Positions 41,580 to 49,921 of a stretch of DNA of 52,699 nucleotides are shown here, in pieces (the first letter of the stretch is position 1; every line of letters begins with the position of its first letter). The position numbers and the translations under genes are program-made. This DNA is from an uncultured Clostridia bacterium (GTDB lineage: Bacteria; Bacillota; Clostridia; Oscillospirales; Acutalibacteraceae). Where the stretch lies: contig CAMHHL010000007.1 of assembly GCA_946184925.1 (NCBI GenBank), forward strand, positions 1 to 52,699, written 5' to 3'. Under the pieces are notes generated by a model that ran no database searches, was not told where the DNA came from, and saw only the letters and a list, made by a program, of their open reading frames with translations.

Positions 41580-41603
41580 GAGCCGCCGCAAAAGCGACAG
41601 CTC
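41580..41603 (-). terminator. Terminator of the surface-protein gene
   Basis: GAGCTGTCGC/GCGGCGGCTC stem with TTTT loop, then TTTCTTTTT on the minus strand; same hairpin family as 20583 and 28322. Confidence 0.8.
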
Positions 41604-41617
41604 AAAATAATCATGTA

Positions 41618-42115
41618 TTATTTTTTCTTAGTGGAATAAGCCTTAACGCCTACTGCTCCGCAAACCGCAACCAGAGTTGCGAGGGCAATGAAGCCGAAGT
41701 ACATTCCGGAGCCGTTATCCCCGGTTTTCGGAGATACGGTCGAGCTGTTGCGGCTGACCGGTTTTGAAGGCTCGGATTGCTCGCTCTTGTTATTCGACTT
41801 GAAGTAAGGCCAAGCCTCGCAGTCGCCCTTGAGAACGATTGTGAGAGAATCATCCTTGAGTGTACCCTCATCAATTCCGTACTTACCCTTGATTACCCAA
41901 TGGGTAAAAGTATATCCGTTCTTGGGGTGCGCAACCAGCGTGCAGTGCTTTCCGTCCTTGTCGACCTCAGCCGTGTAGGTACCGGAACCGCCGTTAGTGT
42001 TGTGGATAATGAGGTTGTACTCATCACTCTTCTCCGGACTGACCTTAGCAAAAGCCGGCATAGCCGAAAGTGCAATCAAGAAAACCGCAAGTACGATTGA
42101 AACTACTCTTTTCAT
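41618..42115 (-). CDS. Cell-surface protein with InlB-like repeat and LPxTG-like anchor
   Basis: 165 residues. A signal peptide (VVSIVLAVFLIALSAMPAFA) precedes a single InlB_B/bacterial-repeat-like beta domain (about 35-105), a Ser/Pro linker, then the sorting-like motif SPKTGD, a hydrophobic helix and a Lys-rich tail. The motif has Ser in place of Leu, so an atypical sortase would be needed. ATG 42115 is chosen over 42136. Its role may be adhesive. Confidence 0.72.
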   Translation of the reverse strand: MKRVVSIVLAVFLIALSAMPAFAKVSPEKSDEYNLIIHNTNGGSGTYTAEVDKDGKHCTLVAHPKNGYTFTHWVIKGKYGIDEGTLKDDSLTIVLKGDCEAWPYFKSNNKSEQSEPSKPVSRNSSTVSPKTGDNGSGMYFGFIALATLVAVCGAVGVKAYSTKKK

Positions 42116-42253
42116 CTTAGATAATCTTCCCTTCATATGTGTAAATCACTTACTTTTTCAGATAATAATACTCATTTTCAAATGGATTATAACATAATAT
42201 TTTCAAATTGTAAATAGGAAAATCGTTGAAATTTTACAAAAAAGATAAAACTC

Positions 42254-42282
42254 TTGAAATACCGACAAAATAACTGTATAAT
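42254..42282 (+). promoter_or_regulatory. Promoter of nadA
   Basis: TTGAAA (42254-42259), 17-bp spacer, TATAAT (42277-42282). Confidence 0.7.
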
Positions 42283-42317
42283 GAATTTAAATTTATCGGT
42301 AACGGAGTGAAATATTT

Positions 42318-43235
42318 GTGACTATTTTTGACATACAGCAGGAAATACTCAGACTGAAAAAGGAAAAGGACATATGTATTCTCGCACATAGCTATCAGGC
42401 GAGGGAGATTCTTGAAGTTGCCGACTACACCGGAGATTCCTATAAGCTCAGTGTTGACGCCGCTAAGGTTGAAAGCAAGAATATTGTTATGAGCGGCGTT
42501 CGTTTTATGGCTGAAACCTGCAAGATTCTCTCACCGGAGAAGCATGTCTATCTTCCCAATCCGGACGCAGGCTGTCAGATGGCCGACCAGATGGACAAGG
42601 AGCTGATAAGCGGCGTTAAAAAAATGTACCCCGACTACACTGTTGTGGCTTACATTAACACCACCGCCTCGCTCAAGACTATATGCGACGTATGCGTAAC
42701 CTCGTCATCGGCGGTTGAGATTTGCAAAAAGATTGAAAACGACAAGATACTTTTCATTCCCGACTGCAACCTCGGCGCATTTGTCGCGAGCCGGCTTCCC
42801 GAGAAGGAAATCAAGCTGCTTCAGGGCGGATGTCCGATTCACGCCGCTGTTACCACTGATGATGTGAAAAAGGCGAAGGAGCTCCATCCCGGCGCTCTGC
42901 TTCTGGTTCACCCCGAGTGCCGTCCCGAAGTCGCCGCTCTTGCCGACTATGTTGGCTCAACGTCCGGAATTATGAAATTTGCCGTTGAATCCGACGCAAA
43001 GGAATTCATCATCGGAACAGAAATCAGTATTCAGGAGCATTTGCAGTACACCTGCCCCGACAAGACCTTCTACTACCTCTCGAACAAGCTTATCTGCCCC
43101 AACATGCGCACAACAACCCTTGTTGACCTGTACAACTGCGTCAAGGGCACAGCCGGCGAGGAAATCATCCTTGATGATAAGACAATTGCCGACGCCAAGA
43201 AGTGCATCGACGAGATGATAAGGCTCGGCGGCTGA
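42318..43235 (+). CDS. nadA: Quinolinate synthase
   Basis: 305 residues, beginning at GTG 42318 after GGAGTGA. The Cys ligands for the 4Fe-4S cluster appear in AGCQMAD, VHPECRPE and LICPNMRT, and the ILAHSYQ segment is typical. It condenses iminoaspartate and DHAP to quinolinate in NAD synthesis. nadB and nadC are not adjacent. It runs into mnmA with a one-base gap. Confidence 0.95.
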   Translation: MTIFDIQQEILRLKKEKDICILAHSYQAREILEVADYTGDSYKLSVDAAKVESKNIVMSGVRFMAETCKILSPEKHVYLPNPDAGCQMADQMDKELISGVKKMYPDYTVVAYINTTASLKTICDVCVTSSSAVEICKKIENDKILFIPDCNLGAFVASRLPEKEIKLLQGGCPIHAAVTTDDVKKAKELHPGALLLVHPECRPEVAALADYVGSTSGIMKFAVESDAKEFIIGTEISIQEHLQYTCPDKTFYYLSNKLICPNMRTTTLVDLYNCVKGTAGEEIILDDKTIADAKKCIDEMIRLGG

Positions 43236-43236
43236 T

Positions 43237-44322
43237 ATGAAGAAAGCATTGATAGCGATGAGCGGCGGCGTTGACAGTTCGGTCGCCGCTCTTCTGATTA
43301 AAGAACAGGGCTTTGACGCGGTCGGAACCACGATGAAGCTCTATGACAACGAGGACGCGGGAATATCAAAGGAAAACACCTGCTGCTCGCTCGACGACAT
43401 TGCCGACGCACGGGCGGTGTGCAACCGTCTCGGTATCCCATACTACGTTTTTAACTTTCGCGAGAACTTCAACGAGCAGGTTATAGAGCGATTTATAAAG
43501 GCTTATGAGAACGGTTCAACCCCGAACCCGTGCATAGACTGCAACCGTTATATTAAATTTGACAGGCTAATGCGGAGAATGTATGAGCTTGAGATGGACT
43601 ATGTTGTAACCGGTCACTACGCGAGAATCGAGCAGTCTGACAACGGACGTTTTCTGCTGAAAAAGGCGGTTGACGAATCAAAGGATCAGAGCTATGTTCT
43701 CTACTCGCTCACTCAGGAGCAGCTCAGCCACACGCTGTTTCCGCTGGGGAATCTCACAAAGCCCGAGGTAAGACAGCTTGCGGAGAAAAGCGGATTCATC
43801 AACGCAAAAAAGCACGACAGTCAGGACATCTGCTTCGTACCGAACGGCAAGTACGCCGAGTTCATCGAGCAATACACCGGAAAGGAATATCCCGACGGTG
43901 ACTTTGTCGACCTCGACGGTAAAATACTCGGCACCCACAAGGGTATTATCCGATACACAATCGGTCAGCGCAAGGGACTCGGACTGGCGCTTCCGGCTCC
44001 GATGTATGTGTGCCGAAAAGACCTTGATAATAACAAAGTAATTCTCGGCAGCAACGACGACCTGTTCTCGAAAGAATTATATGCAAATGACGTCAATCTT
44101 ATTTCTGTAAAGGAAATAAATGAGCCGATGAGGGTTCTTGCAAAGGTGAGATATAACCAAAAGGAACAGCCTGCGACAGTCGAGCAGCTCGACGCCGACA
44201 CCATACATGTAATCTTCGACGAACCGCAGAGAGCGATTTGTGACGGTCAGGCGGTTGTGCTCTATGACGGCGATACAGTCGTCGGCGGCGCAACGATTAT
44301 CAATTCCGCACTTTTAAAATAA
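43237..44322 (+). CDS. mnmA: tRNA 2-thiouridylase MnmA
   Basis: 361 residues. PP-loop MSGGVDSSVAALL, the first catalytic Cys in NPCIDCNRYIKF and the second in DSQDICFV are all present. It introduces the 2-thio group at U34 of tRNAs for Lys, Glu and Gln. Placed directly after nadA; no cysteine desulfurase is adjacent. A terminator follows at 44335-44368. Confidence 0.95.
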   Translation: MKKALIAMSGGVDSSVAALLIKEQGFDAVGTTMKLYDNEDAGISKENTCCSLDDIADARAVCNRLGIPYYVFNFRENFNEQVIERFIKAYENGSTPNPCIDCNRYIKFDRLMRRMYELEMDYVVTGHYARIEQSDNGRFLLKKAVDESKDQSYVLYSLTQEQLSHTLFPLGNLTKPEVRQLAEKSGFINAKKHDSQDICFVPNGKYAEFIEQYTGKEYPDGDFVDLDGKILGTHKGIIRYTIGQRKGLGLALPAPMYVCRKDLDNNKVILGSNDDLFSKELYANDVNLISVKEINEPMRVLAKVRYNQKEQPATVEQLDADTIHVIFDEPQRAICDGQAVVLYDGDTVVGGATIINSALLK

Positions 44323-44334
44323 TCACTGCGTACA

Positions 44335-44368
44335 ATAAAAGCCTCCAAGCCTTAACTTGGGGGCTTTT
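44335..44368 (+). terminator. Terminator of the nadA-mnmA operon
   Basis: AAAAGCC.CCAAG/CTTGG.GGCTTTTTT stem-loop; T-run on the plus side. Confidence 0.85.
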
Positions 44369-44406
44369 TTCACGCAAACATTCAAAACAGAAGTCAGTTT
44401 CGAAAG

Positions 44407-44431
44407 AGCTTATGCAGAAATTGCATAAGCT
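44407..44431. repeat. Perfect 10-bp palindrome behind mnmA
   Basis: AGCTTATGCA/TGCATAAGCT with GAAAT loop, then ATTTATTTTT. It could be a second terminator or an operator in front of the next promoter. Confidence 0.55.
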
Positions 44432-44467
44432 GATTTATTTTTACGCGATTATGCATTGTAACTGATA

Positions 44468-44496
44468 TTGTAAACTGCCGGGAAATGGCTTATAAT
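44468..44496 (+). promoter_or_regulatory. Promoter of the YbgC-like thioesterase
   Basis: TTGTAA (44468-44473), 17-bp spacer, TATAAT (44491-44496). Confidence 0.65.
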
Positions 44497-44517
44497 CCTG
44501 TTAAAGGAGGAATCCCT

Positions 44518-44958
44518 ATGTTCACATACAAGCGACGTGTAAAATACTACGAAACAGACCGCATGGGTGTTGTTCATCACTCAAACTACCTCAGACTGAT
44601 TGAGGAAGCGCGGCTACAGTGGTGCAACGAAAACATCATGGACTACCGCGAACTTGAAAAACTCGGCTGTATCATTCCTGCCGCGTCGGCGAGCGAAAAC
44701 TTTCTGAACTATCTCAGATTCGACGACCCGTTCTCGATTGAGGTCAGGCTGGTTGAATACAAGGGCATAAAGATGACCTTTGCCTACAGAATCTTCAACG
44801 AGGACACCGGAATCATCTGTTACCGCGGAGAGAGCTCGCACTTCTTCGCAAAGCAAAACGGCGAGAACTATCTCCCCTATCTCTCATTCCGCAAGGATTT
44901 TCCCGAACTCCATCAAAAGCTCAGCGACCTTGCCGCAGAGGGGAAAAGGCTCAAATGA
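44518..44958 (+). CDS. YbgC-like hotdog acyl-CoA thioesterase
   Basis: 146 residues. The catalytic Asp sits in ETDRMGVVHHSNYLRLIEE, a typical 4HBT/YbgC motif. It hydrolyses short or aromatic acyl-CoAs. AAAGGAGG precedes ATG 44518. Its end overlaps the convergent lysR stop by 8 bases. With FabF and an acyl-CoA ligase nearby, a shared acyl pathway is plausible. Confidence 0.88.
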   Translation: MFTYKRRVKYYETDRMGVVHHSNYLRLIEEARLQWCNENIMDYRELEKLGCIIPAASASENFLNYLRFDDPFSIEVRLVEYKGIKMTFAYRIFNEDTGIICYRGESSHFFAKQNGENYLPYLSFRKDFPELHQKLSDLAAEGKRLK

Positions 44959-45862
44959 TATATTCGTCCTCATCATCGCCGCTCTCCTCACTCCTGACGG
45001 TTTTGAGGAACAGCTGAGCAGCAGGATTGGAATTATCCTTTCGCCAGGCAAGCACAAATGCGAGGTCGGTTTCAATTTCGCCGAACTCGAGCGACTTAAT
45101 CCGGCGCACCGGACTGTTCTTCACAAGCTGCGACGGCAATACCGAAATACCCATTCCTGACGAAACCGCCATGAACACCGACCTGACATCATCAAACTCG
45201 ACGATTGAATCCGGCGAAAAATGGAAAGTTCTGAATATATCCATAATCTCCATGTACAGAATCGGGCTTTCTGTTTCGGAGAGCAGCACAAAGCGCTGAT
45301 TCTTTAGCCCCGACGCTTTCACCGAACCTCCCCTGACTTCAAAATCGTATGGCACAACCAACTTGAGATTATCTCTGGAAGTCACCAGAGAAGCTATGCT
45401 GTCGTTATCGGGGAGCATATCCCTGAGCATAAAATAGAAGTCATAATCGGTGCTGTTGAGCGCTCCGGCAATCTCTGAACCTGAAAGGCTTATCATATCA
45501 ACCGCAATGTCCGGATACTTCCGGGTAAACGCGGAAAGGCACTTCACCGGATAATCAACCGATGCAGCGTCGTACGCAAGTCTCAGCCTGCCGCCGCTTC
45601 CGCTGTTGAGGCGGCTGATGACTGAGGAAGCCTTGTTGATTGTGTCAATCACGTCCTGCATATATGGCAAAAGCAGTTTGCCCTCGTTTGTGAGCTCGAC
45701 CTCGCGCCGCGAACGCTCAAAAAGCTTGACGCCGAACTCCTTCTCCAAATCGCGGATATAGCGGCTGACGGTTGACTGACTGACGTAGTTCCTTCGCGCC
45801 GCCTCCGAAAAACTCAGCGTGCGCGCTACCGAGATAAAGCATTTCAACTGAATAATGTCCAT
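44951..45862 (-). CDS. LysR-type regulator
   Basis: 303 residues. The N-terminal helix-turn-helix (LSFSEAARRNYVSQSTVSRYI) and the two-domain periplasmic-binding-like ligand part are of standard length. It is divergent from the fabF-like gene, and TTGCATTAGCAA (45914-45925) lies between them as a possible site. An inducer is not evident. It likely governs the fabF-ligase pair. Confidence 0.9.
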   Translation of the reverse strand: MDIIQLKCFISVARTLSFSEAARRNYVSQSTVSRYIRDLEKEFGVKLFERSRREVELTNEGKLLLPYMQDVIDTINKASSVISRLNSGSGGRLRLAYDAASVDYPVKCLSAFTRKYPDIAVDMISLSGSEIAGALNSTDYDFYFMLRDMLPDNDSIASLVTSRDNLKLVVPYDFEVRGGSVKASGLKNQRFVLLSETESPILYMEIMDIFRTFHFSPDSIVEFDDVRSVFMAVSSGMGISVLPSQLVKNSPVRRIKSLEFGEIETDLAFVLAWRKDNSNPAAQLFLKTVRSEESGDDEDEYII

Positions 45863-45913
45863 AACGCCCTCATATTCAAAAAGTAAATTAATATCCCCTT
45901 TTCAGACGTTTAT

Positions 45914-45925
45914 TTGCATTAGCAA
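45914..45925. promoter_or_regulatory. Operator-like TTGC-ATTA-GCAA between lysR and fabF
   Basis: A perfect palindrome close to the fabF -35, fitting a LysR T-N11-A-type box. Confidence 0.45.
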
Positions 45926-45929
45926 TTGG

Positions 45930-45958
45930 TTGAAAAAGGCGGAAATATCTGTTATAAT
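45930..45958 (+). promoter_or_regulatory. Promoter of the fabF-like gene
   Basis: TTGAAA (45930-45935), 17-bp spacer, TATAAT (45953-45958). Confidence 0.65.
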
Positions 45959-46014
45959 TCAATTATAGCATAAGAATATGCAGAATTCAAATAAGTATTT
46001 TTCGGAGGACTATT

Positions 46015-47238
46015 ATGCAGAAGATTGTTATAACCGGTATGGGCGCTGTAACGCCGGTCGGAATCGGCGTTGATGAATACTGGAAGAGTATTACGGAGGG
46101 AAAATGCGGAATCGAAAAGATTCAGAGCTTTGATGTTTCAGAGCTTGCTGTTCAGATTGCAGGCGAGGTTAAGGACTTCAACCCCGCAGACTATCTCCCC
46201 AAGGACGTAGTGCGCAAGACCGACGCGTTCATGCAGTACGCTTACATTGCCGCAGAGGAAGCACTCGCTCAGTCGGGCGTTGAGATTGTTCCCGAGAGAA
46301 CCGGAATCGTCATGGGAACCGCAATGAGCGGTATCTCAACAATCGCGTTCACTCAGGAAGCTCTGACCGGGGCTTCTCACAAGAAGGTGGGACCGCGCTT
46401 TATCCCGAAAATTCTCGGCAACATTGCAGCGGCAAATATAGCAATCGCTCACGACATTCAGGGACCGAGCTATACAGTCTCTACCGCATGCTCGTCAGGC
46501 GGCGACGCAATCAATCAGGCTGCTATGCTGCTTCACGCCGGCAAAGCCGACGTTATGCTCGCTGTCGGCGCGGAATCGGCTCACTGTCCGATTTTCATCT
46601 ACAGCCTCGCGAACGCAAAGGCGCTCTCGAGAAACAACGACAACCCACACAAGGCTTCACGTCCGTTTGACGAAGCCAGAGACGGCTTTGTAATCGGCGA
46701 AGGCGGCGGCGCGCTCGTTCTCGAAACCGAGGAACACGCCAAGGCTCGCGGAGCCAAAATCTACGGCGAACTGCTCGCTTGCGGAAACACCTCAGACGCA
46801 TATCACGTCACAGCTCCTCACCCGGAGGGCAGAGGCGCCATCGCGTGCATGAGACAGGCTCTCGCAGAAGCAGGGCTCAAGCCCTCCGACATCGGATATG
46901 TCAATGCTCACGGAACCTCAACTCCCAAGGGCGACGAGGTTGAAACCCACGCCGTAACCGAGGTTTTCGGCGACACACTTCCGCTCGTAAGCTCCACAAA
47001 GGGAGCCACCGGACACATGATGGGCGCCGGCGGAATCACCGAGGTCATCGCCTGTATAAAGGCGATTGAGACCGGAATCGTTCCTCCCACAATTAACCTC
47101 GAAAATCCGATTCCGGATTGTCCCATCGACTTTGTACCCAACACTGCAAGAAAAGCCGACATCAAATACGCTATGTCGAACGCTTTCGGCTTCGGCGGAC
47201 AGAACTCCAGCGTAATCGTCGGAAAATATAATAAATAA
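46015..47238 (+). CDS. Beta-ketoacyl-ACP synthase II (FabF-like)
   Basis: 407 residues, full length. The Cys-His-His triad is visible: STACSSGGDA, NAHGTSTPKGD and KGATGHMMGAGG. It condenses malonyl-ACP with acyl-ACP. The gene is isolated from a fab cluster and sits beside an acyl-CoA ligase and a LysR regulator, so a specialised acyl product is possible. GGAGG precedes ATG 46015. Confidence 0.92.
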   Translation: MQKIVITGMGAVTPVGIGVDEYWKSITEGKCGIEKIQSFDVSELAVQIAGEVKDFNPADYLPKDVVRKTDAFMQYAYIAAEEALAQSGVEIVPERTGIVMGTAMSGISTIAFTQEALTGASHKKVGPRFIPKILGNIAAANIAIAHDIQGPSYTVSTACSSGGDAINQAAMLLHAGKADVMLAVGAESAHCPIFIYSLANAKALSRNNDNPHKASRPFDEARDGFVIGEGGGALVLETEEHAKARGAKIYGELLACGNTSDAYHVTAPHPEGRGAIACMRQALAEAGLKPSDIGYVNAHGTSTPKGDEVETHAVTEVFGDTLPLVSSTKGATGHMMGAGGITEVIACIKAIETGIVPPTINLENPIPDCPIDFVPNTARKADIKYAMSNAFGFGGQNSSVIVGKYNK

Positions 47239-47256
47239 GCTGTCGGCACTTAGCAA

Positions 47257-47300
47257 TTAGCTGTCGGTTGCTGACGGCTGAAAATACAACCGACAGCTAA
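47257..47300. repeat. 14-bp perfect inverted repeat between fabF and ligase genes
   Basis: TTAGCTGTCGGTTG (47257-47270) against CAACCGACAGCTAA (47287-47300). AGCTGTCGG also occurs at 47238-47246. No T-run follows, so it is more likely a processing or stabilising hairpin, or a mobile repeat, than a terminator. Confidence 0.65.
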
Positions 47301-47314
47301 AAGAGGTAATTATT

Positions 47315-48976
47315 ATGGAATTCACTTACGACATCACAATGTTTAAGGAGACCTTTGAGTCTGAGTTCACATGGCTCAACGGGTTTATGAGAAACGTCGG
47401 ACGTTTTTCCGACCGCACAGCCGTTTTCGACCCATTGAGCGGTCAGAAGTGGAGCTACAGAGAGCTCAACTCCGAGTGCAACAAATTCGCGAACGCAATG
47501 AAGCAGAGCGGCGTTAAAAAGAGCGACATCGTTTTCAACCAGCTCTACAACTCGCCGTACTTCGTATTCTCATACATTGCGCCGCAGAAGCTCGGGGCAA
47601 TCTCGAACCCGGCTAACTTCAACCTTTCTCCCGGCGAGACTGCGGAGATTATCAACCACAACAAGCCGAAGGTCTATGTATATGACAGCCAGATTACCGA
47701 GACAGCCGTAAAGGCGCTCAAAATCGCCGGGCACAAGCCCGAGATAGTAATTATGGCTGACTACCTCAAAAAATACGACAGCGCTCCCGAGGGACACATC
47801 AAGTACGAGGACTATGTAAGCGGTCAGAGCGAGGAGAACCCTCCCGTTGACTTTGAGCCGCACATTTATGACGAGGTTCTCCGTCTCCAGACCTCGGGCA
47901 CAACCGGCACGCCCAAGGGTGTTCCGCTCAACAACATCAACGAGGTTCTCTCGGCTCATGACGTTATGATGCACTTCCCCCTTTCGCCATATGACAAGAC
48001 GATGAATATGACACCGTGGTTCCACCGCGGCGGAATTCACTCGGGCGGTCTCACTCCTACGCTTTACGCCGGAGCCGAGCTCGTAATCATGAGAGACTTC
48101 CACCCCAAGACAACCCTCGACTATGTTCAGAAATACGGTGTGACCTTCCTCATCGGTGTTCCGTCCGTGCTCGGACTTCTCGCGACACGTCAGGAAAAAC
48201 ACCCGAAGGACATCAGCTCGCTAAAAGGAATCATCACCATGGGAAGCCCGCTCGAAAAGCAGGACTGCATCCGCTTCCAGGAGGTTCTCACTCCGAACAT
48301 CTTCAACGGCTACGGCACCACCGAGAGCTTCTGGAACACCTTCCTCAGACCTCAGGATTTGCCCGAGATGTCAGGCACAGCCGGACGAAGCTGCACCGAC
48401 GACGAGGTGAGAATCGTCAAGGTTTATGACGACAGAAAGGCTGAGCCCGACGACATCGTCGCAATGGACAACAGCGAGGAAGGCGAGGTCATCATCAAGT
48501 GTCCCAACAAGACGACCTACTGCTATGTCGGCAACGAAAAGACGACAAAGGAAAAGTTCTACAAGGGTTGGATGTACACCGGCGACATCGGCACATGGGA
48601 CAAGAACCAGTTTGTCACAATCGCCGGCCGCAAGGATGATATGATTATCAGCAAGGGCGAGAACATCTACCCTGCGCGCATAGAGGAAGCAATCAATATG
48701 TTCGACCGCGTCAAGGAATGCATCGTCACCTCGGTTCCCGACAAGACAAGAGGCGAGGCTGTCGCGGCGTACATTATTCCGAACGACGACACACTGACCG
48801 TAGGCGAGGTTCTCGAATACTGCAAGAATTGTCCGAACCTCTCAAAATATCAGGTTCCGCGTTATTTCAGGCTCGTTGACAGCATGCCGATGACTGCAAC
48901 CGGAAAGAAACAGCACTACAAGGTAAAGGCTCAGGCAAAGGAAGACCTGGCAAACGGACTTCTTCTCCGCAAATGA
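47315..48976 (+). CDS. AMP-dependent acyl-CoA ligase
   Basis: 553 residues. The adenylation motifs are complete: RLQTSGTTGTPKGVPL, GYGTTESFW, YTGDIGTWD and DDMIISKGENIYPARIEEA, with the C-terminal Lys in MTATGKKQ. The substrate pocket resembles medium-chain or aromatic acyl ligases, but cannot be named. AAGAGG lies upstream of ATG 47315, and it probably reads through from fabF. Confidence 0.9.
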   Translation: MEFTYDITMFKETFESEFTWLNGFMRNVGRFSDRTAVFDPLSGQKWSYRELNSECNKFANAMKQSGVKKSDIVFNQLYNSPYFVFSYIAPQKLGAISNPANFNLSPGETAEIINHNKPKVYVYDSQITETAVKALKIAGHKPEIVIMADYLKKYDSAPEGHIKYEDYVSGQSEENPPVDFEPHIYDEVLRLQTSGTTGTPKGVPLNNINEVLSAHDVMMHFPLSPYDKTMNMTPWFHRGGIHSGGLTPTLYAGAELVIMRDFHPKTTLDYVQKYGVTFLIGVPSVLGLLATRQEKHPKDISSLKGIITMGSPLEKQDCIRFQEVLTPNIFNGYGTTESFWNTFLRPQDLPEMSGTAGRSCTDDEVRIVKVYDDRKAEPDDIVAMDNSEEGEVIIKCPNKTTYCYVGNEKTTKEKFYKGWMYTGDIGTWDKNQFVTIAGRKDDMIISKGENIYPARIEEAINMFDRVKECIVTSVPDKTRGEAVAAYIIPNDDTLTVGEVLEYCKNCPNLSKYQVPRYFRLVDSMPMTATGKKQHYKVKAQAKEDLANGLLLRK

Positions 48977-49020
48977 TTATTATCTCTACCCTGTTACGTG
49001 AGTGCTCCTAACCGATGTTT

Positions 49021-49245
49021 TGTTTGAGCTGTGACAACCACTCCGCACCGACAAAACTGACGCTGTTTGGTGTTTGAGCTGTGACAACTGCTCCGCACCG
49101 ACAAAACTGACGTTGTGTGGTGTTTGAGCTGTGACAACTGCTCCGCACCGACAAAACTGACGTTGTGTGGTGTTTGAGCTGTGACAACTGCTCCGCACCG
49201 GCAAAACTGACGCTGTGTGGTGTTTGAGCTGTGACAACTGCTCCG
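49021..49245. repeat. 50-bp tandem repeat, about 4.5 copies
   Basis: Units begin at 49021, 49071, 49121, 49171 and 49221 (last partial, ending near 49245). Units 2 and 3 are identical; 1 and 4 differ by a few bases. Each contains GAGCTGTGACAACTGCTC, an inverted repeat with a GACA loop, and CACC/GGTG pairs over the junction. With 50 not divisible by 3, the minus strand stays open in all three frames, which produces false overlapping frames. No protein is supported. Confidence 0.9.
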
Positions 49246-49292
49246 AACACACGCAACTCGGGCACGATGTTTGACAGAGAAAGGCAAAATCA

Positions 49293-49775
49293 ATGAAGTC
49301 CTTGAAAATACCGCATTCAAAAAAGAGCGAAAAGATTATTTATACCGCAATCGAAGTGCTGGTTATACTTGCGCTTGTACCATTCATCATACGGGGAGTG
49401 TCCGGCGGAGAGGATTTGATATTCCTGATACCGGGCATACTGCTGCTGATATTAACGCCGGCTTTAATAATTCTTTATGGGAATTATTATATTGACAACA
49501 CGGGCATAGCATTCAAGTCCTTGCTCTTCAGAAAAAAATATCGCTGGTCTGAAATAAGATTCATAGCCAAATTCAGCGCTGACGCAAATCAATACGTCCG
49601 CAGCGAAGGCTATGTTATCTCAAAGAATGAAGAAAAACAAAACTTCCGGAGCGCATATCTTTTCAGGATTTTCACGCCCGGCTTTATGATTATTACTCAG
49701 GCAGACGAACGCTTGCGTGATTACATAGCGGAATACTCGCCGGAAGGCATATTTAAAGAACTTAATGATATATAA
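49293..49775 (+). CDS. Membrane protein with PH-like (bPH) domain
   Basis: 160 residues. Two hydrophobic helices (about 17-35 and 42-62) precede a strand-rich part starting YYIDNTGIAFKSLLFRKKYRW, a bacterial PH-like pattern. Function unknown. AAAGG precedes ATG 49293. A palindromic terminator (49780-49812) follows. Confidence 0.7.
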   Translation: MKSLKIPHSKKSEKIIYTAIEVLVILALVPFIIRGVSGGEDLIFLIPGILLLILTPALIILYGNYYIDNTGIAFKSLLFRKKYRWSEIRFIAKFSADANQYVRSEGYVISKNEEKQNFRSAYLFRIFTPGFMIITQADERLRDYIAEYSPEGIFKELNDI

Positions 49776-49779
49776 ATCA

Positions 49780-49812
49780 ACGGCAGATTGAGCGAATCTC
49801 AATCTGCCGTTG
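49780..49812. terminator. Terminator of the PH-like gene
   Basis: AACGGCAGATTGAG/CTCAATCTGCCGTT, a perfect 14-bp stem with CGAAT loop. Confidence 0.75.
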
Positions 49813-49827
49813 CTATTTATGTTTAAT

Positions 49828-49911
49828 TCAAATGATAATCATAAGGTATGCCGTTGCAGTCAGCGAAAGCAGAATAAAAACGTCAAAACTACCGCCAACA
49901 AGCCTTTTCAT
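49828..49911 (-). CDS. 27-residue hydrophobic peptide
   Basis: ATG 49911 with AAGGAT six bases upstream; the peptide is a single membrane helix (VFILLSLTATAYLMIII) with a basic start. It lies 11 bases after the LCP gene stop and could be cotranscribed. Not recognised; a translated small membrane protein is possible. Confidence 0.45.
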   Translation of the reverse strand: MKRLVGGSFDVFILLSLTATAYLMIII

Positions 49912-49921
49912 AGCTCTATCC

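Noticed and set aside
49021..49245. CRISPR array
   Set aside because: The full 50-bp unit is repeated without unique spacers, and no cas genes are nearby.
48986..49320. Three overlapping leftward frames with GAEQLSQLKH-like repeats
   Set aside because: They arise because the 50-bp repeat contains no stop in any frame; no ribosome site or stable start is shared.
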